Below, one piece after another: positions 28,601 to 38,552 of a stretch of DNA of 64,000 nucleotides (position 1 is its first letter; each line of letters begins with the position of its first letter). Source of the DNA: Hymenolepis diminuta (Eukaryota > Platyhelminthes > Cestoda > Cyclophyllidea > Hymenolepididae). Made by a program: the position numbers and the translations under genes. The stretch is taken from contig CAADRB010000011.1 of assembly GCA_900708905.1 (NCBI GenBank), forward strand, positions 3,327,168 through 3,391,167, in the 5' to 3' direction. The notes under the pieces were generated by a model, which searched no databases, was not told the origin of the DNA, and saw only the letters and a list, made by a program, of their open reading frames with translations.

Positions 28601-29469
28601 TTCCGTTTGAAAACGAAATTTCTGAAAAAATATTAACAATTTATAAATACATTTTGCATATTTCTAGCGATTTGTTTCCTACTTCCTTTGTTGGTCACTT
28701 GTAACTTGGATGCCTTGAATAACCTTAAAGTTGCTAGGGAGAGTATTTTTAATTTTTATTTGTTACAACTGAAAAAAATTTTGTTTATAAGAGCATTTAA
28801 CATTACACTTTATTTGAAACCACTTTCCATATGCATATATTCTATATTTATTTCTACTTATATTCAAATAGTAGCAGGATTATTTGGCTCTGTTTTCTTT
28901 TAGATGACCAAAAGTATGATGAATCGACAGAGAAGGATTAAGGCGCTACTTCAACGACAAGAAAAGTTGAAAGCAGAACTGACGGATGCTAAACTCCGAC
29001 TTTTAGCAGATCCGGGATCTTGGAGTTTTGATCGTAAGTTTCGAGATTATTTATTTATTATCTGTTTTGTTTACTTACTATATTTTGCTTTTATTCACAT
29101 TGAGAAAAAATAAAAATCTTCAGGCAAAGTTAATGAACATTCTACGGTTAAATAATTTTTAATCTCGTTAATCTGAACTGAACCGGGAGCTCGTTTTTGT
29201 ATTCATACTCCTCGTAATAATATCCTACTTATTTTTATATCATATACCAACTTTGAACATATTTTTTCTCTCTCTCAGTAAACGTCGCAGAGAATATGGA
29301 TCCCAACGAAGACGGCTACTTAGAGGCCCTTGCAGATGAAACCGAGTTGCTTCAACAAAGAGTGGACGCATGTCGATCTCACGCTCAGTACCTGGTATAT
29401 TTCAATCCTGGGCCCCCTACCCTCCCACAACCCTCCAGCTCAGGAGGAACCCATGAATCCTCTCATTAG
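1389..29469 (+). CDS. Partial kinesin-like gene, KIF26/VAB-8 type: C-terminal tail, nine exons
   Basis: Exons: 1389-1628, 5485-5689, 8409-8614, 10117-10229, 10475-11381, 14886-15582, 24814-25037, 28904-29033, 29279-29469. All eight introns are GT-AG and every phase matches, giving 970 residues plus stop (2913 bp). What is visible: an ELWVDGP motif about residue 44, a long low-complexity Ser/Thr/Pro/His-rich middle, a SSGYESVLRDDSE block in exon 6, and a basic coiled-coil-like segment (RQRRIKALLQRQEKLKAEL) in exon 8. A conserved-looking C-terminus follows, with DGYLEALADETELLQQRV in exon 9. From memory, KIF26 tails carry WVDGP and SSGYES motifs and end in a similar helical block followed by a hydrophobic VxxF segment. 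KIF26 proteins are atypical kinesins with a weak or absent ATPase that act in microtubule organisation, cell adhesion and migration. The motor domain is not in the window, so the family call rests on tail motifs alone. Codons are AT-rich. Confidence 0.6.
1629..5484 (+). other. Intron (3.9 kb), no clear feature
   Basis: AT-rich. Open frames of 81-128 codons lie near 4009-5062 on both strands and overlap or abut each other. I recognise nothing in them and see no splice context, so I regard them as chance. Confidence 0.6.
5485..5689 (+). CDS. Kinesin-like gene, exon 2
   Basis: Residues about 81-149. The acceptor is gttttag and the donor gg|gtaagc, leaving phase 1. The peptide is highly charged and probably helical, with RQIESRMRKLNWSNDLTDSA followed by Lys/Glu-rich residues. 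No domain recognised. Confidence 0.65.
5690..8408 (+). other. Intron (2.7 kb)
   Basis: AT-rich. Around 6930-7230 two stretches share GAAGTTAAAA followed by CTGAGAA and flanking similarity, perhaps a degenerate local duplication. No coding region supported. Confidence 0.5.
8409..8614 (+). CDS. Kinesin-like gene, exon 3
   Basis: Begins in phase 1 (joins G from exon 2) and ends in phase 0 at gaacag|gtaaag. The acceptor is ttttcaag. Gln/Thr-rich at first, then a more ordered segment containing KPFVKEWVERQNQAIASYL, probably an amphipathic helix. Confidence 0.7.
8615..10116 (+). other. Intron (1.5 kb) with a GC-richer patch
   Basis: Mostly AT-rich. The part at about 9590-9900 is noticeably GC-richer (for example gccccggctaagctgggcgg near 9800) with no open frame. 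It may be an old repeat insertion; I could not assign it. Confidence 0.4.
10117..10229 (+). CDS. Kinesin-like gene, exon 4
   Basis: Short exon of 113 bp, entering at phase 0 (acceptor aaatttcag) and leaving at phase 2 (donor catag|gtaaga). The peptide is basic and His/Thr/Pro-rich (HGNKQPRGTTKADVHFHTTN) and looks disordered. Confidence 0.65.
10230..10474 (+). other. Intron (245 bp)
   Basis: Simple AT-rich GT-AG intron; nothing else seen. Confidence 0.6.
10475..11381 (+). CDS. Kinesin-like gene, exon 5 (large tail exon)
   Basis: The largest exon, about 303 residues including the split codon; acceptor ttatttcag, donor aaag|gtagat, phase 0 exit. It starts with the segment SLPRHVTPEILWATQRHPVD, then NLSRVARWVESVSTPEQ. 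A Cys pair (LLCKSC) and a long Ser/Pro/His-rich disordered tail follow. Shorter frames in other registers (11038-11244 plus, 11102-11332 minus) are shadows. Confidence 0.75.
12940..13390 (+). repeat. Dispersed repeat family, copy 1
   Basis: Resembles 35080-35575 in the same orientation. Shared ordered blocks include GGTGAGGAA, GAAAGCG, GAGTCA(T/C)TTGGG(C/T)AAGG and GAATGC, with similar spacing. A minus-strand relative lies at about 37560-37760 and others may lie near 42.8 and 63.3 kb. Too diverged for exact ends; no coding capacity seen. Probably an old non-autonomous element. Confidence 0.5.
14006..14149 (+). other. Small ORF (47 codons) inside intron 5, uncertain
   Basis: ATG at 14006, stop TGA at 14147-14149. 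The peptide is strongly charged and helix-like (SLKREEIKKKLATISGHHE), unlike typical chance frames in this AT-rich intron. It is followed by AT-rich sequence. It could be a decayed retrocopy, an alternative exon, or chance. No family recognised. Confidence 0.25.
14886..15582 (+). CDS. Kinesin-like gene, exon 6
   Basis: 697 bp, entering at phase 0 (acceptor aattatag) and leaving at phase 1 (donor agaa|gtaagc). It contains a His/Cys-rich stretch (HCHHKCVSQ... and LRCHCS), an Arg-rich patch, and the block ASSGYESVLRDDSELSSQSS, which I recall as a hallmark of KIF26 tails. It then runs into Thr/Val/Ser-rich sequence. The frame stays open past the donor to 15638, but use of the donor is required to join exon 7 in phase. 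Confidence 0.75.
18087..18230 (+). repeat. Left direct repeat of a putative short element
   Basis: Resembles 19640-19776 over about 140 bp by eye (roughly three quarters of bases match). Shared blocks: CTGCCTTAAT/TTGCCTTAAT, AGACAA(T/C)GATCCTA, TTTGCA(T/C)ATTTAA, TATGAATAATTA. The two lie in direct orientation 1.55 kb apart, flanking the 449-bp core. The layout resembles a terminal-repeat element such as the TRIMs described in tapeworms. Ends are approximate. Confidence 0.45.
18240..18450. other. GC-rich patch inside the intronic element
   Basis: A local island (for example ggcccagtgattgcgggccc near 18330) in otherwise AT-rich sequence, directly after the left direct repeat. It has no long open frame. 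Its position suggests it belongs to the inserted element. Confidence 0.35.
19046..19494. repeat. 449-bp core repeat, copy 1
   Basis: Identical base for base, without gaps, to 38553-39001 (constant offset 19507). Flanks on both sides remain similar but clearly diverged. On the minus strand the core holds a 40-residue frame starting MSPDVPNTSTTTVVDVV behind an acceptor-like aaaaatttag, and the neighbouring minus-strand flank reads LNEQWI(V/I)(Q/R)FFTMFESLF in both copies. Coding content may be decayed; no family recognised. Confidence 0.8.
19640..19776 (+). repeat. Right direct repeat of a putative short element
   Basis: Partner of 18087-18230. The same TATGAATAATTA-type end also closes copy 2 near 39185-39215 (caaataattagcgataaattg), which supports a real element boundary. 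Confidence 0.45.
21750..21782. repeat. Perfect hairpin, 13-bp arms, 7-bp loop
   Basis: Arm 1 is atacgttttacca (21750-21762), the loop is tttgatc, and arm 2 is its exact reverse complement (21770-21782). It sits deep in intron 6. Function unknown; it may be the end of an element or chance. Confidence 0.7.
24814..25037 (+). CDS. Kinesin-like gene, exon 7
   Basis: Joins exon 6 at phase 1 and leaves at phase 0 (acceptor ttttatag, donor gctgag|gtaagc). Ser/Arg/Pro-rich disordered peptide containing SVRRASPQRPQTAI, a likely phosphorylation-type region, followed by ELSRKRSDTAE. Confidence 0.7.
25038..28903 (+). other. Intron (3.9 kb) with possible decayed coding fragments
   Basis: A run of ten G lies at 25612-25621. 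About 27061-27230 (plus) and 27520-27750 (minus) read as coding-like charged peptides between stops (minus strand SKIERMLQDQEMERNRRNQ). They have no splice context linking them, so they may be remnants of inserted coding DNA. Otherwise AT-rich. Confidence 0.4.
28904..29033 (+). CDS. Kinesin-like gene, exon 8 (coiled-coil segment)
   Basis: Acceptor ttcttttag, donor gatc|gtaagt, phase 0 to 1. Encodes a basic helix, NRQRRIKALLQRQEKLKAEL, then LRLLADPGSWSFD. Heptad-like Leu spacing suggests a coiled coil. The DPGSW(S)FD junction into exon 9 fits the conserved tail end of KIF26-type proteins as I remember them. Confidence 0.75.
29034..29278 (+). other. Intron (245 bp)
   Basis: AT-rich with a strong pyrimidine tract (ttttttctctctctcag) before exon 9. 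Confidence 0.65.
29279..29469 (+). CDS. Kinesin-like gene, terminal exon 9
   Basis: Enters at phase 1 and ends at TAG 29467-29469. Encodes NVAENMDPNEDGYLEALADE and TELLQQRVDACRSHAQYLVY, then a short Pro/Ser-rich end. A gtatat inside this exon could be a donor, but keeping the frame gives the hydrophobic LVYFN segment expected at the tail end, so I kept it. A possible ATTAAA polyadenylation signal lies at 29613-29618. Confidence 0.7.
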
Positions 29470-30330
29470 CCGCAACTTGTACAAAGCTTCTTCACTCCTT
29501 TCTTTACAGCAGAGTTGTTTCTCATTCTCCTTAATTCTCTTTTAGACATACCTTCATTGTACAAAGATCAGCAGTAAAGAACTCATGAAAAAGGAAGAAT
29601 GATTCATCTATAATTAAAATCGTTCACATATGTAAACGTAAATCTCCCTTAACCCAACATATACTTTTCTCTAACGCCTAACTTCCCTCTGGTTTCATCT
29701 TTCCCATGACGAATATACCCCGATTTATTTATGTGAGAGAAGATGAAAATGGCATTTATTTAATTGCTTTGAATTTTTTGTTTATTTATTATCTTGGACT
29801 AGATAAAGAGATCACTAAAAAATGCTTCGTCAGCAAAATTCGAATTTCTAAGTCAGTCAGAGTTTTACGTAGAATCTGAAACATTGAGTTTTGCCTAATA
29901 ACTGTTGACGATCTTTGCATAAATCTGAGCATGTATTTCTGGAATGATCAACCACCATTCTTTCATCCCAGCAACTGCTTTCTTCACTTTATAGAGTGCC
30001 AGTAACGTGACATGTTTTAAATATCTAGGCATCCGGAGATCTTCAAGAGGGTGCCTTATGTATATGATTTACGCATGTGGGAAAATATATTATTAAAAAC
30101 AAATCATTTGAGTCAGGGAACGACAATAGACTTGTAGGGGTAGGATTAACTTGCTTAAATTAAATGTAAAAAGGACTACTAAAGTTCGGACCAAATTGAT
30201 ACAGTTTTTCCTTTTTGCATAAATGAGTGATGCACAATATTTATTATTCTCAAGGTTCAGATTTTAAGAGAAAAGAGATTTTTAAATCCCTACTCTACGG
30301 CTACACGCAAAGGTGTATCCTCATCCTTAT
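29470..30330. other. Intergenic, nothing recognised
   Basis: Holds the probable 3' untranslated region of the kinesin-like gene (to about 29640) and AT-rich sequence after it. Confidence 0.5.
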
Positions 30331-30489
30331 ATAAATCATCGAGGCTCGCACCAGCTTCTTGCAAGTTTTAAATAACTTTCGGATATCTTCTTTGGCAAGC
30401 AACGTGAAGTGGAGCAGCTATATTGACTGCAATCATATTTAAACAAAATGTCTATGTGGAGATTCTTCAAAGCATTGTTATTAAGCCGC

Positions 30490-30735
30490 CTTGAATAGAC
30501 AGTGCAGCCAATGGAAAAAGACTCTATGGCATCTGACAATATTTGGTTCCATCCCACTAAGCTCTCAAAATCCAGAACTGAATGGATGGTCGAGAATTTT
30601 CATCATCATGTCACACCAAACTTATGGTCTCCTAACTCACCAGACCTTAATACCTTGGATTATTACGTGTGGGGCATAGCGTCATTGAAAAGGGAGTTAA
30701 TAGGCATCCCTATAACGCCAAGTCCTCCCCTCTGA
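30490..30735 (+). mobile_element. Mariner-family transposase remnant
   Basis: The plus frame at 30502-30735 reads TEWMVENFHHHVTPNLWSPN then SPDLNTLDYYVWGIASLKRE. This is the C-terminal catalytic region of mariner transposases (usual form SPDLNPLDYYVW; the last catalytic Asp lies in this block). Only this piece is legible: the N-terminal DNA-binding part and earlier catalytic Asp residues are missing or frameshifted, and terminal inverted repeats were not found. It is a dead copy. The overlapping minus-strand frame is a shadow. Confidence 0.85.
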
Positions 30736-32735
30736 TGAAAACGATATCCTGAGCAGTGGCGGATATGAATAAAGACCACCTTGCAGTCGCTTTCGGACTC
30801 GAATTGGGTAGGTGATAGAAACCGAAGGAGAATATATATATTTTTTTGTTAAAGAAGTTGTAATTTTCAACTATTGACAGTTTCATATTCTGTTTTTCTA
30901 AAAGTGAGTAAGAGAGCCTCAGATGCTTTACGCACCCTGTAATAGTGACCAATGATTAGCTGGGAAGGTCTCTGCACACACGTTCGCATTTGCTCGCAAC
31001 TTGATCGGTACTGTGTCGACATTTTTAAGCACGAGGAGATTTCCTTGATCAAGCTTGGCAACGTTGTGAACTCTACAGTTTAAGGAATTAAAATTGTTGA
31101 AAAGAATCGAACTTACTCTATCTCATGAAATCATTGACTTAAATATATGCTTAACTGTCAAAAAGCAATAAATAATTCATTGTTTGTGACACCTATCTAT
31201 AAAGATTTTGCAGGAGGTGTTGTCTCAACAATATTTCATTAGGGAATATTTTATGGACATAACAAATAATAATAAAATCTAATAGAGCAAGGAAGACAAA
31301 GAACTAAGAAATATTAATAAAGGTAAGAGAGCAACAACTTGTCACAATATTATAAATCGATTCCGTACCGAATGGCGAGGTCGATGCTGAGGCTACTTCC
31401 AATTCCATAGTAGCGACATACTTGGTGGCTTAGCATTTATTTAAATGAATTTCATTTAAGCACTACAGAGCAATGCAATAAATTTAGGTTATTGCAATTT
31501 AAATTTTTTAAGCCCATCGAAGAAGTGCTTCAAACACTTAACTAAGGTAGAGAGAAGAAATTTGGAAGACTATCTAATGAGAAGTTCGCCTTTTTTCACC
31601 CCTTCCGTTGACTAGACTTAATCCAGGCCTCTGAGTATCAAACAGTAAGGATCGTTCTTGTGACAAAATGACTGTAAAAAGCCTAAGACACTTTTTTGCA
31701 ACGGGGAAATTGGATAAAATGCTTAAGAGCTGAGTGATGTGCCCAACACAGAATGAGGCAAAATAGCTTAAAAAATTGGTAAAAAGTGAGAAATGAATAA
31801 GTATTACAGTTCTGCGCAAATATGTTGCAGTCATAGGAAGTCTGAATAAAATAATTGGTAATTCCTTATCAAATATATATTGTTAAATTTGAGATGTTTG
31901 CATTTACTTCACAATCTGAGCATTGTCATCGCTTTACGACTATCACTGTTTTGTCGGGTATTTAAGCAGGGTTGTGGTTTTGAAGATTTCGATGTAATTT
32001 TTGACTATTTTCTGGTAGCAAGTGAATATTTCAAATTTAATGCTTCCAGGGCATCATCCATTCTCCTAATAATACCCTCTGTCTCGTCTTCACAGTGATT
32101 TATCGATTGATAACTCTCAGGCCGTCAGGAGCGCCATGTGCCAGTAAATTAGCAAGTATGAGAGGTCACTCAGAGACAACTTCTGGAATTACTCTTCTTG
32201 AGATTAAACAATAACTCTGAGGCTTTGAGCTTTATTTTATTGGATTTTGTGTCAATTGGTTTTTCAGTTTGCTGGATGTTCGCTAACTTGTATCGAATCT
32301 GTTGGTTCTAATTATGCAAAAATACACGTCGATCACTATTATACTGGAGCGCAGAGGAACCGAAAGCGTTGTAATAAATAAAGAAGAATTTATATATTAA
32401 TTTCAAATGTATAAAAATTTGCTATAAAAGTGTTAAAACCATTTCATTGAACTTCCTACAATAATATATTTCAAGCAACCAAAATTATGAAATTTACCGA
32501 TTGTAAAAGATGAAAAAACACGAATGCTATTCATTTTGAGTGACTTTGGTTTTCAAACCCACTTAAACATTCCATTTGCTCATTAGAAGGACATCTTAGG
32601 TTCATTCTCTAATTATTGTAAGGTGATGGGTTTTTGTATAAGATTAATCTTTTATTTTAAAATCACGCTTTTAAAAAATTGCATATGAATGATATTTTCT
32701 TAAATATTGATTTTTACTGCTGAAATCGTTTGCAG
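30736..32735. other. Intergenic, mostly unassigned
   Basis: AT-rich. On the minus strand about 32095-32010 reads EDETEGIIRRMDDALEALNL before a stop, a coding-like fragment without visible splice partners. Nothing else supported. Confidence 0.4.
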
Positions 32736-32840
32736 ATCAAATTGGTAAACTGTTCACGAATTCTCTTGAAACATCCGGTAACCACGCTCTAGTGATTGAA
32801 TTCAAAAACGTCATCAATGAGGCCTTTTCTAAAAAGTATG
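32736..32840 (+). CDS. Orphan exon candidate A
   Basis: Acceptor cgtttgcag, donor tatg|gtaatt, 105 bp, phase 1 in and phase 1 out. Peptide includes GKLFTNSLETSGNHALVIEF then KNVINEAFSKKY. It joins the candidate exon at 32963 in phase. I do not recognise the family; the NEAFSKKYG end recalls dynein light chains only weakly. It may be a gene fragment. Confidence 0.3.
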
Positions 32841-32962
32841 GTAATTGGATGGAAAATTTTAGAGACTGGAATCGCTTTCAGTGCGTCTGTTTCCCCCCTC
32901 AAGCAGACTAATTATCAATTAACACTATGTACATATTTTGAATGTAACTTTGTTTTCTCTAG

Positions 32963-32997
32963 AAGCGAAACGGGAATTTGATAAGCTTGTACTATAT
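32963..32997 (+). CDS. Orphan exon candidate B
   Basis: 35 bp between a good acceptor (ttttctctag) and donor (tat|gtaaga), phase 1 to 0. Encodes (E)AKREFDKLVLY when joined to candidate A across a 122-bp intron. Small size makes chance possible; no further exons found on either side. Confidence 0.25.
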
Positions 32998-35079
32998 GTA
33001 AGAGAAGAAGCAATACTTCAGATAAATGGAAGGTCGGATGGAACATTAAGGCGATATCTGTCATAGGGAAAGGCTGAAAAAGATGTTACAAGTCTAAATG
33101 CATTAACTATAGCTGTCTTTTATGCCTCCTCATCTGGGAAATTACCACAAGCTCTCGCCCTAAGTTGCTGCACGAAGTTTAACTTTTTGGATAAGTTGTT
33201 GAGGATGAATTAATAGCCTTGGGAATATTTACATAATACTTTCTACTATATATGTCCTGTTTGTAACGATTAGGCTAGTCTTGAGACTAGAATAATAAAC
33301 AGCCACGTTAGTTTTGTAACAGACAAAGCTAACCAGAAAGCCGAGTTATGAAAATGGAAATATTTCTGCTTGACATTTACATACTTAGTCCAAAATTATC
33401 GGAGAAAACGATCAGCAAGTATTCATATTGGAATACGGTTATGACATATCATTGGTTATTAATATAATATTTACCAACGGTGCAAAAGAGCAGTACAGAG
33501 CGGTATCTCTTTTGAAAATTAAAAGTTAAAGTTGTGTTTGATATCTAATTGCTCTGTCGACCTCTCAAATACTTGAACATTAAAGTCCAACGATCAGAAG
33601 ATATTAGCTCTATATTTCCGTATTTTAACCAATGATTTGTATACAGTTATTTACAATTGATATATTTACTTTCACTCCCAACATCGAAACCGAAAATAAC
33701 CTACCTCTGACTTATAGGTTATTGCAACAAAGAAATTTCGGCACCCATCTACTTAAAGTTTCAGTGATTGTTGCTAAGGAGCTTAACCGATCTCGAATGA
33801 ATGGTGAACACAGAAGTCGTCTCGCACTATAAGAGGAAAGGCGGAATAAATAATCCAAATAGTTATAGAGGAATGTTTATCCTGGGTAAAATAGGTAAGT
33901 TTTGTTCATCAGTATTCAGTAGCAGATTGAGATTACATTTCTCTTTAACTTATGTAATTAACATTTTTTTGCAATAAATCAAAGGCAAGTTATATCAATT
34001 AAGCAGAAACCTGAAGTTTTAACTTTTCTTCTTCTGCAGGTTGAATGATGTATCTTAGCAGCATGAAAATATTCGCAAATCCTTTATTTATTAAATTTAA
34101 AAGATAATAATCTAAACAGGAGGTATAGTTTATGTGTCCGGCAGTTGAAGGATGTAAACTGCCAATAAATAGCCTAGTTTGAATGATATGGTTGCGCTCA
34201 GTATTGGAGGTTAGGAGTTCGTAAAAACCTGCAACATAGCATTATTGAAACCATGTTGATCCTATAGTTTGAGATGTTTTATTTCTGATGGCCAGGTATG
34301 CAATATTACATTAATCTAGCCTATTTGGACACGCATAGGTTTACTAATAATAATACTTATTCCCTTACTAATAAAAATGAATTAAGTTTATAGATTGAGA
34401 TGAGTGTTATTAAGTGTTTAGGAACTCGCAATCCAATCATGAATGAAACATCTCCAATCTCATTGACGATTATAATAATTACCTCACATCCCATCCTCAA
34501 GACACTTTGCTCATCAAGCTTCGGTTAACATCGAATAGTCGGCTGCAATTTTTGACAATATCATGACCAAATATAAGCTAGAATGTGCTCCATTTTATTC
34601 TATCACCTTCTCCTCTATTCGATAGTTGATGTCCAGATTTGATAGTATTAGTAAAATTTAAAGTCTGATGTCAAGATTTTGTCAATAATGAACGTAATCC
34701 TATTAAGATTGTGTTGGTTTTGCTTTTTTCTCTTAATTTTGGACAACATTAAATAGGCATGAACTGATTTTTCCCCTGGTAGAGGTTATTAATGGAAAAT
34801 TATTTTGCTGACATGTTAAAATTAATATATTTATTAATATCAAACACCTCTTGATAAATGGTTTGAATCACCGTAGGATTTTTCCTTAAGTTATAGAAAT
34901 GTCAAAAATGAAGAATGGGTAAGGATTTTGAAAACATTTGTTTTATTTCAGCATTACGAGGTGAAAATAAAATCTGAATTCTATTGACTTGTGGTTTTGT
35001 AAAACAATAGAAATAGAAATACGAGAATATCACAGTGTAAACTTAATGAGGTTATTGGAGTTAGATAACAACCAACGGT
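32998..35079. other. Intergenic, nothing recognised
   Basis: AT-rich; a 66-codon frame at 33632-33832 looks like chance. Confidence 0.45.
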
Positions 35080-35575
35080 TTGCAGTTAACAAATTACGAC
35101 AACCAATTCGTTGCTGTTAGAGTAAGAGCTAACGGTAATTGTGAAGCAGAACACCAAGAGTTGATTAAACCAAAAATGTACTCAAGGAAATCACAACGAG
35201 TCTTGATCCAAGTGATTGAGAGAAAGGTAGAGAGGGGAGCGTGGTGAGGAAGGGAGGAGACGAGCAGAAAGCGTAGGAGCCCGTAACTAGCCAGCGTGCG
35301 TTGTTATTGAGTGGAGAACAAGGGTAGCTTTATATGAGTCACTTGGGTAAGGCCACGCCAGAGCATGAGCGCAGATGTGCCTTTTTATGTGAAGCGAGGC
35401 GGTTATAGAAGAGAGGGGAAATCTATGGACGCGTTTAGACATGTCAGACAGACAGGGGTTATGCATCATAGGGACATAAATGAAGTCGCTCCAACTTCGT
35501 GGGCGGAAAAACTGAGGTATTATCGTGGAGAATGCGAATAAAAGATAATTCTGGAAAATCCATAGAGAGTTATCC
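35080..35575 (+). repeat. Dispersed repeat family, copy 2
   Basis: Partner of 12940-13390, with the same order of purine-rich and GAGTCACTTGGGTAAGG-type blocks. An open minus frame of 97 codons overlaps but is not conserved in copy 1, so it is not taken as coding. Confidence 0.5.
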
Positions 35576-37559
35576 TTCACTGTAATTAATAATGATGTAT
35601 TGAGCGTTTTATGGATTTTCTCGGGTTATATATAAAAAAGTTGATGTATGCAAACAAAGAAACGGGGTGATTAGGCAGATTTCTTAGAAGTAAAATTGTT
35701 TTCGATCTGACTTTCCTATTCAGTTACGATAGCAACTCGAACTGTTTTGTCTATGCTTTAACGTACATTAATGCCAGCTATAAAATTGTAAATTACAATA
35801 TAATTACATCGTTAAATTCCACTCTACCAGAAGTTCACGTCCCCTATATTTGGCGAATATAAAAGTTCTTGTAAAGCATCAGTTCAAGATGAGTGCTGAT
35901 ATTATTTTTTAAATACATTTGAATTATTTGCCTTTTTAATCAATGCCAAAATTCATTATTTATGATTTCAGTGTGTACAGTTTGTCACATTATGCTTCCG
36001 TTATTTTGATTCTTGATAGTGACCATTAGCATAGCGATATTAATGATACTTAATTATACCAGCAATAGATCAATAAGCAGATTTTAAAAAATGTGACCAG
36101 AAGCTTCTTATTGATGAAGAAATGGGAGACTCAATTAATTCCCAATTAAAAGGATAGGTTTGAAGTTAAAAGGAAAAGTGTTATTTCACTTATTTTCTAT
36201 ATTTTGAACTGCGTTTTTAATCTATATATGTTTTGCAGCGTTTCATCTGTTTTTGGGAATAGTGGCGCAAATTATTCCTGTATGCGCACAAAACAGCATT
36301 CTGTGTATTTGGATATGATTTAGGCATACGTTACTGCAAACTATAGTTCCTCAGATTGCTTTAATGCTTATTTCGACAGTGTTCTAGTTAGACTGCATGG
36401 CAGTCAGGAAAATTATGACCACCTTGGGTTGACAAAGTTTACAGAACTCTGCTAACTTAAAATTTTTATCTATCCCGCCTTTGCTATATCTAAACTGTAA
36501 GCTGATGAAATGCATGTAAGGAAATTCCGTCTTCTCAACGATTTGGAGAAAAAGAAATGAAGCAATAAGACCAACCCCTTCTTGATGAAGTAATACCGAT
36601 CAGTAAGCACTGACCATCGTCGACAGGCATTTGCTGCAATCCAGAGGACGAATCGTGAAATGTTCATTTTGGAACATAAACTGTTCGGTTAGTAAATGTT
36701 GTACGGCCCGAGTCCAAAAATCAGATGAAGTAGGACTCTTTGATATCCTGACGTTGCTCTCTCCCCATTATCATTTGTTGAGCTTACTGTTACTAGATGT
36801 CAGTTGCTTCTAAACAATTAAAAATTGTAGAATTTGTTTGTGATACTGTCGGAAATAATGGTCGCCTTCAAAAATTTGCCCATTGGCTTATTAGTTTATC
36901 CAGATTAAAAGGAGTCTGTTAAATTATTTGAAGTCCAGTTGCTGATATTTAATTATGATTACCCTATAAAATGAAAAAAAACCATTTCAAAAATATGGAA
37001 GGTTTTTTTCATGAGAGGTAACATTTAAGTTATAAACCACAATGTCCCACGGTGCAGTATATCAATCCCCGACATATTTGATGAAGTATCCTAAGTCTAC
37101 ATTATCGATAAAGGAAGTATTATCAATTTTTTGAACTAAATTAAAAAGGTAAGCCTATCTTAATGTGAAAATATGCATGCGTACATATTTAGCTTGATTA
37201 GTTAAGGCGATTTCCTTGTTGAAATGACCCACATGCAATATAATTAGACCAAAATAAATTACATCGCATTAAAAAAGTGAAAGATGAATCCCCTCTTCTC
37301 CGAAATATTTATCTTACGTCATCGCTAATCACCAAAATTTGATTGTCTCGTCCTTATAGTAATGTCTGTAAACTTTTAACCTGTCCTGTGACCTCAAGCA
37401 CTCCATAGAGAAACATCGTGTGTCCTCAACTGGCCTATTTTCATCGATCGGAAAAGGTAAGCATATCTCGGACGATAGCAGCAAAGACACTGCGTAGTCG
37501 ACAATGTTATTAACCAGTCCTGTTTGCACTATCACTTCCTTTTCCTACAATCGACCCGA
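35576..37559. other. Intergenic, nothing recognised
   Basis: AT-rich. Frames of 60-68 codons on both strands near 36470-36813 and 37329-37535 show no recognisable motif. Confidence 0.45.
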
Positions 37560-37760
37560 CCAATTAAAGTTCACATACAATTATATCCTTATGCGTGTCC
37601 TCACCCAAAGTGTCGATTATAAATAGTCTTCCACTACACACACGCGGACAGGAGATCCTAGCTCGTCAGATGCATCTCTCTTTCCTCAATTCTTCTCCTT
37701 CATTCCTCTATTTTCCCTTGAGACTCTGTACTGGGGTTTGTTCAATACAACCTAGTCAAC
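37560..37760 (-). repeat. Dispersed repeat family, probable inverted copy
   Basis: Its reverse complement carries the TTTGGGTGAGGACACG block that matches TTTGGGCAAGGACACA in copy 1, together with a purine-rich stretch (pyrimidine-rich on the plus strand). Ends unclear. Confidence 0.3.
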
Positions 37761-37767
37761 GCAATCC

Positions 37768-38076
37768 TTGGTGTTCTTTCATTTGCTGTTAGCCATCAAC
37801 CCTCTAAAATCTAAGACGATTAACACTTTAAATAAATCTGTTCCTTGGACTATTGAACATCAATCACAACTTAAATGTGCACGTAAAAGAGAAATTATAT
37901 GTGTCAACCCCCAGTTTCATCAGAGTGTGCAAATGAAAGCGAGATTTAAAGGTTCTGGCGAATCAACCATCACAAACCCAAAAATGATCTACCGAGTGGT
38001 AGATTACTTCGTCCACGGAATTGTGCAACAAGGATTAAATGAAAACATGAAAATCCACTACCTATATTTCTCGTAA
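37768..38076 (+). other. Unassigned open frame (102 codons)
   Basis: Open from 37768 to a TAA at 38074. The second half (MIYRVVDYFVHGIVQQGLNE) reads like protein, the first half less so. No family recognised and no exon context, so it is not called a gene. Confidence 0.2.
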
Positions 38077-38552
38077 GAAGAACGATTTTAAAGGGAAGGA
38101 ATATGAATGAAGGATTTTCAGCCGAAAAAAACAGTCAGTCTGATAATTCTGTAGCTTGAAGGAAGAAGGGTTTTCCTGATTCCCTTAGATTTAGTTTATA
38201 ATTGAAGAATGCTATCATAAAATTAAGCATGCTTCCTCATTATAAACTGTTAATTTCTGTGTGTTTAAAATTTTATTTCATCATGAAAAATTGTGAAGAT
38301 TTTTTGCCCTACTATGGGAAACAAATACGTAAAAAAGCATAACTCTGTGTTAAATCACCTTAATTAAATTTTCCAGATACTCGAGATATTAGAAGAGTCA
38401 ACTCTATCGATGTAACAAGAACAGCTTCCCAGCATCGCGTACACAAGCTCACTCAGAGTATTATAGATTTATAAGCCTCCCAAAATAGCCTCGAGTTCTT
38501 TGAATTTATCATCCACCAATGTCGATCGCTTAGGACGGCAAATGAGTATTGG

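Noticed and set aside
29330..29545. 71-codon plus frame overlapping the terminal kinesin exon
   Set aside because: Different register from the phase-matched exon; shadow.
32736..32997. Dynein light chain gene
   Set aside because: Only the short NEAFSKKYG stretch resembles the family; the following conserved WHC and strand motifs are absent.
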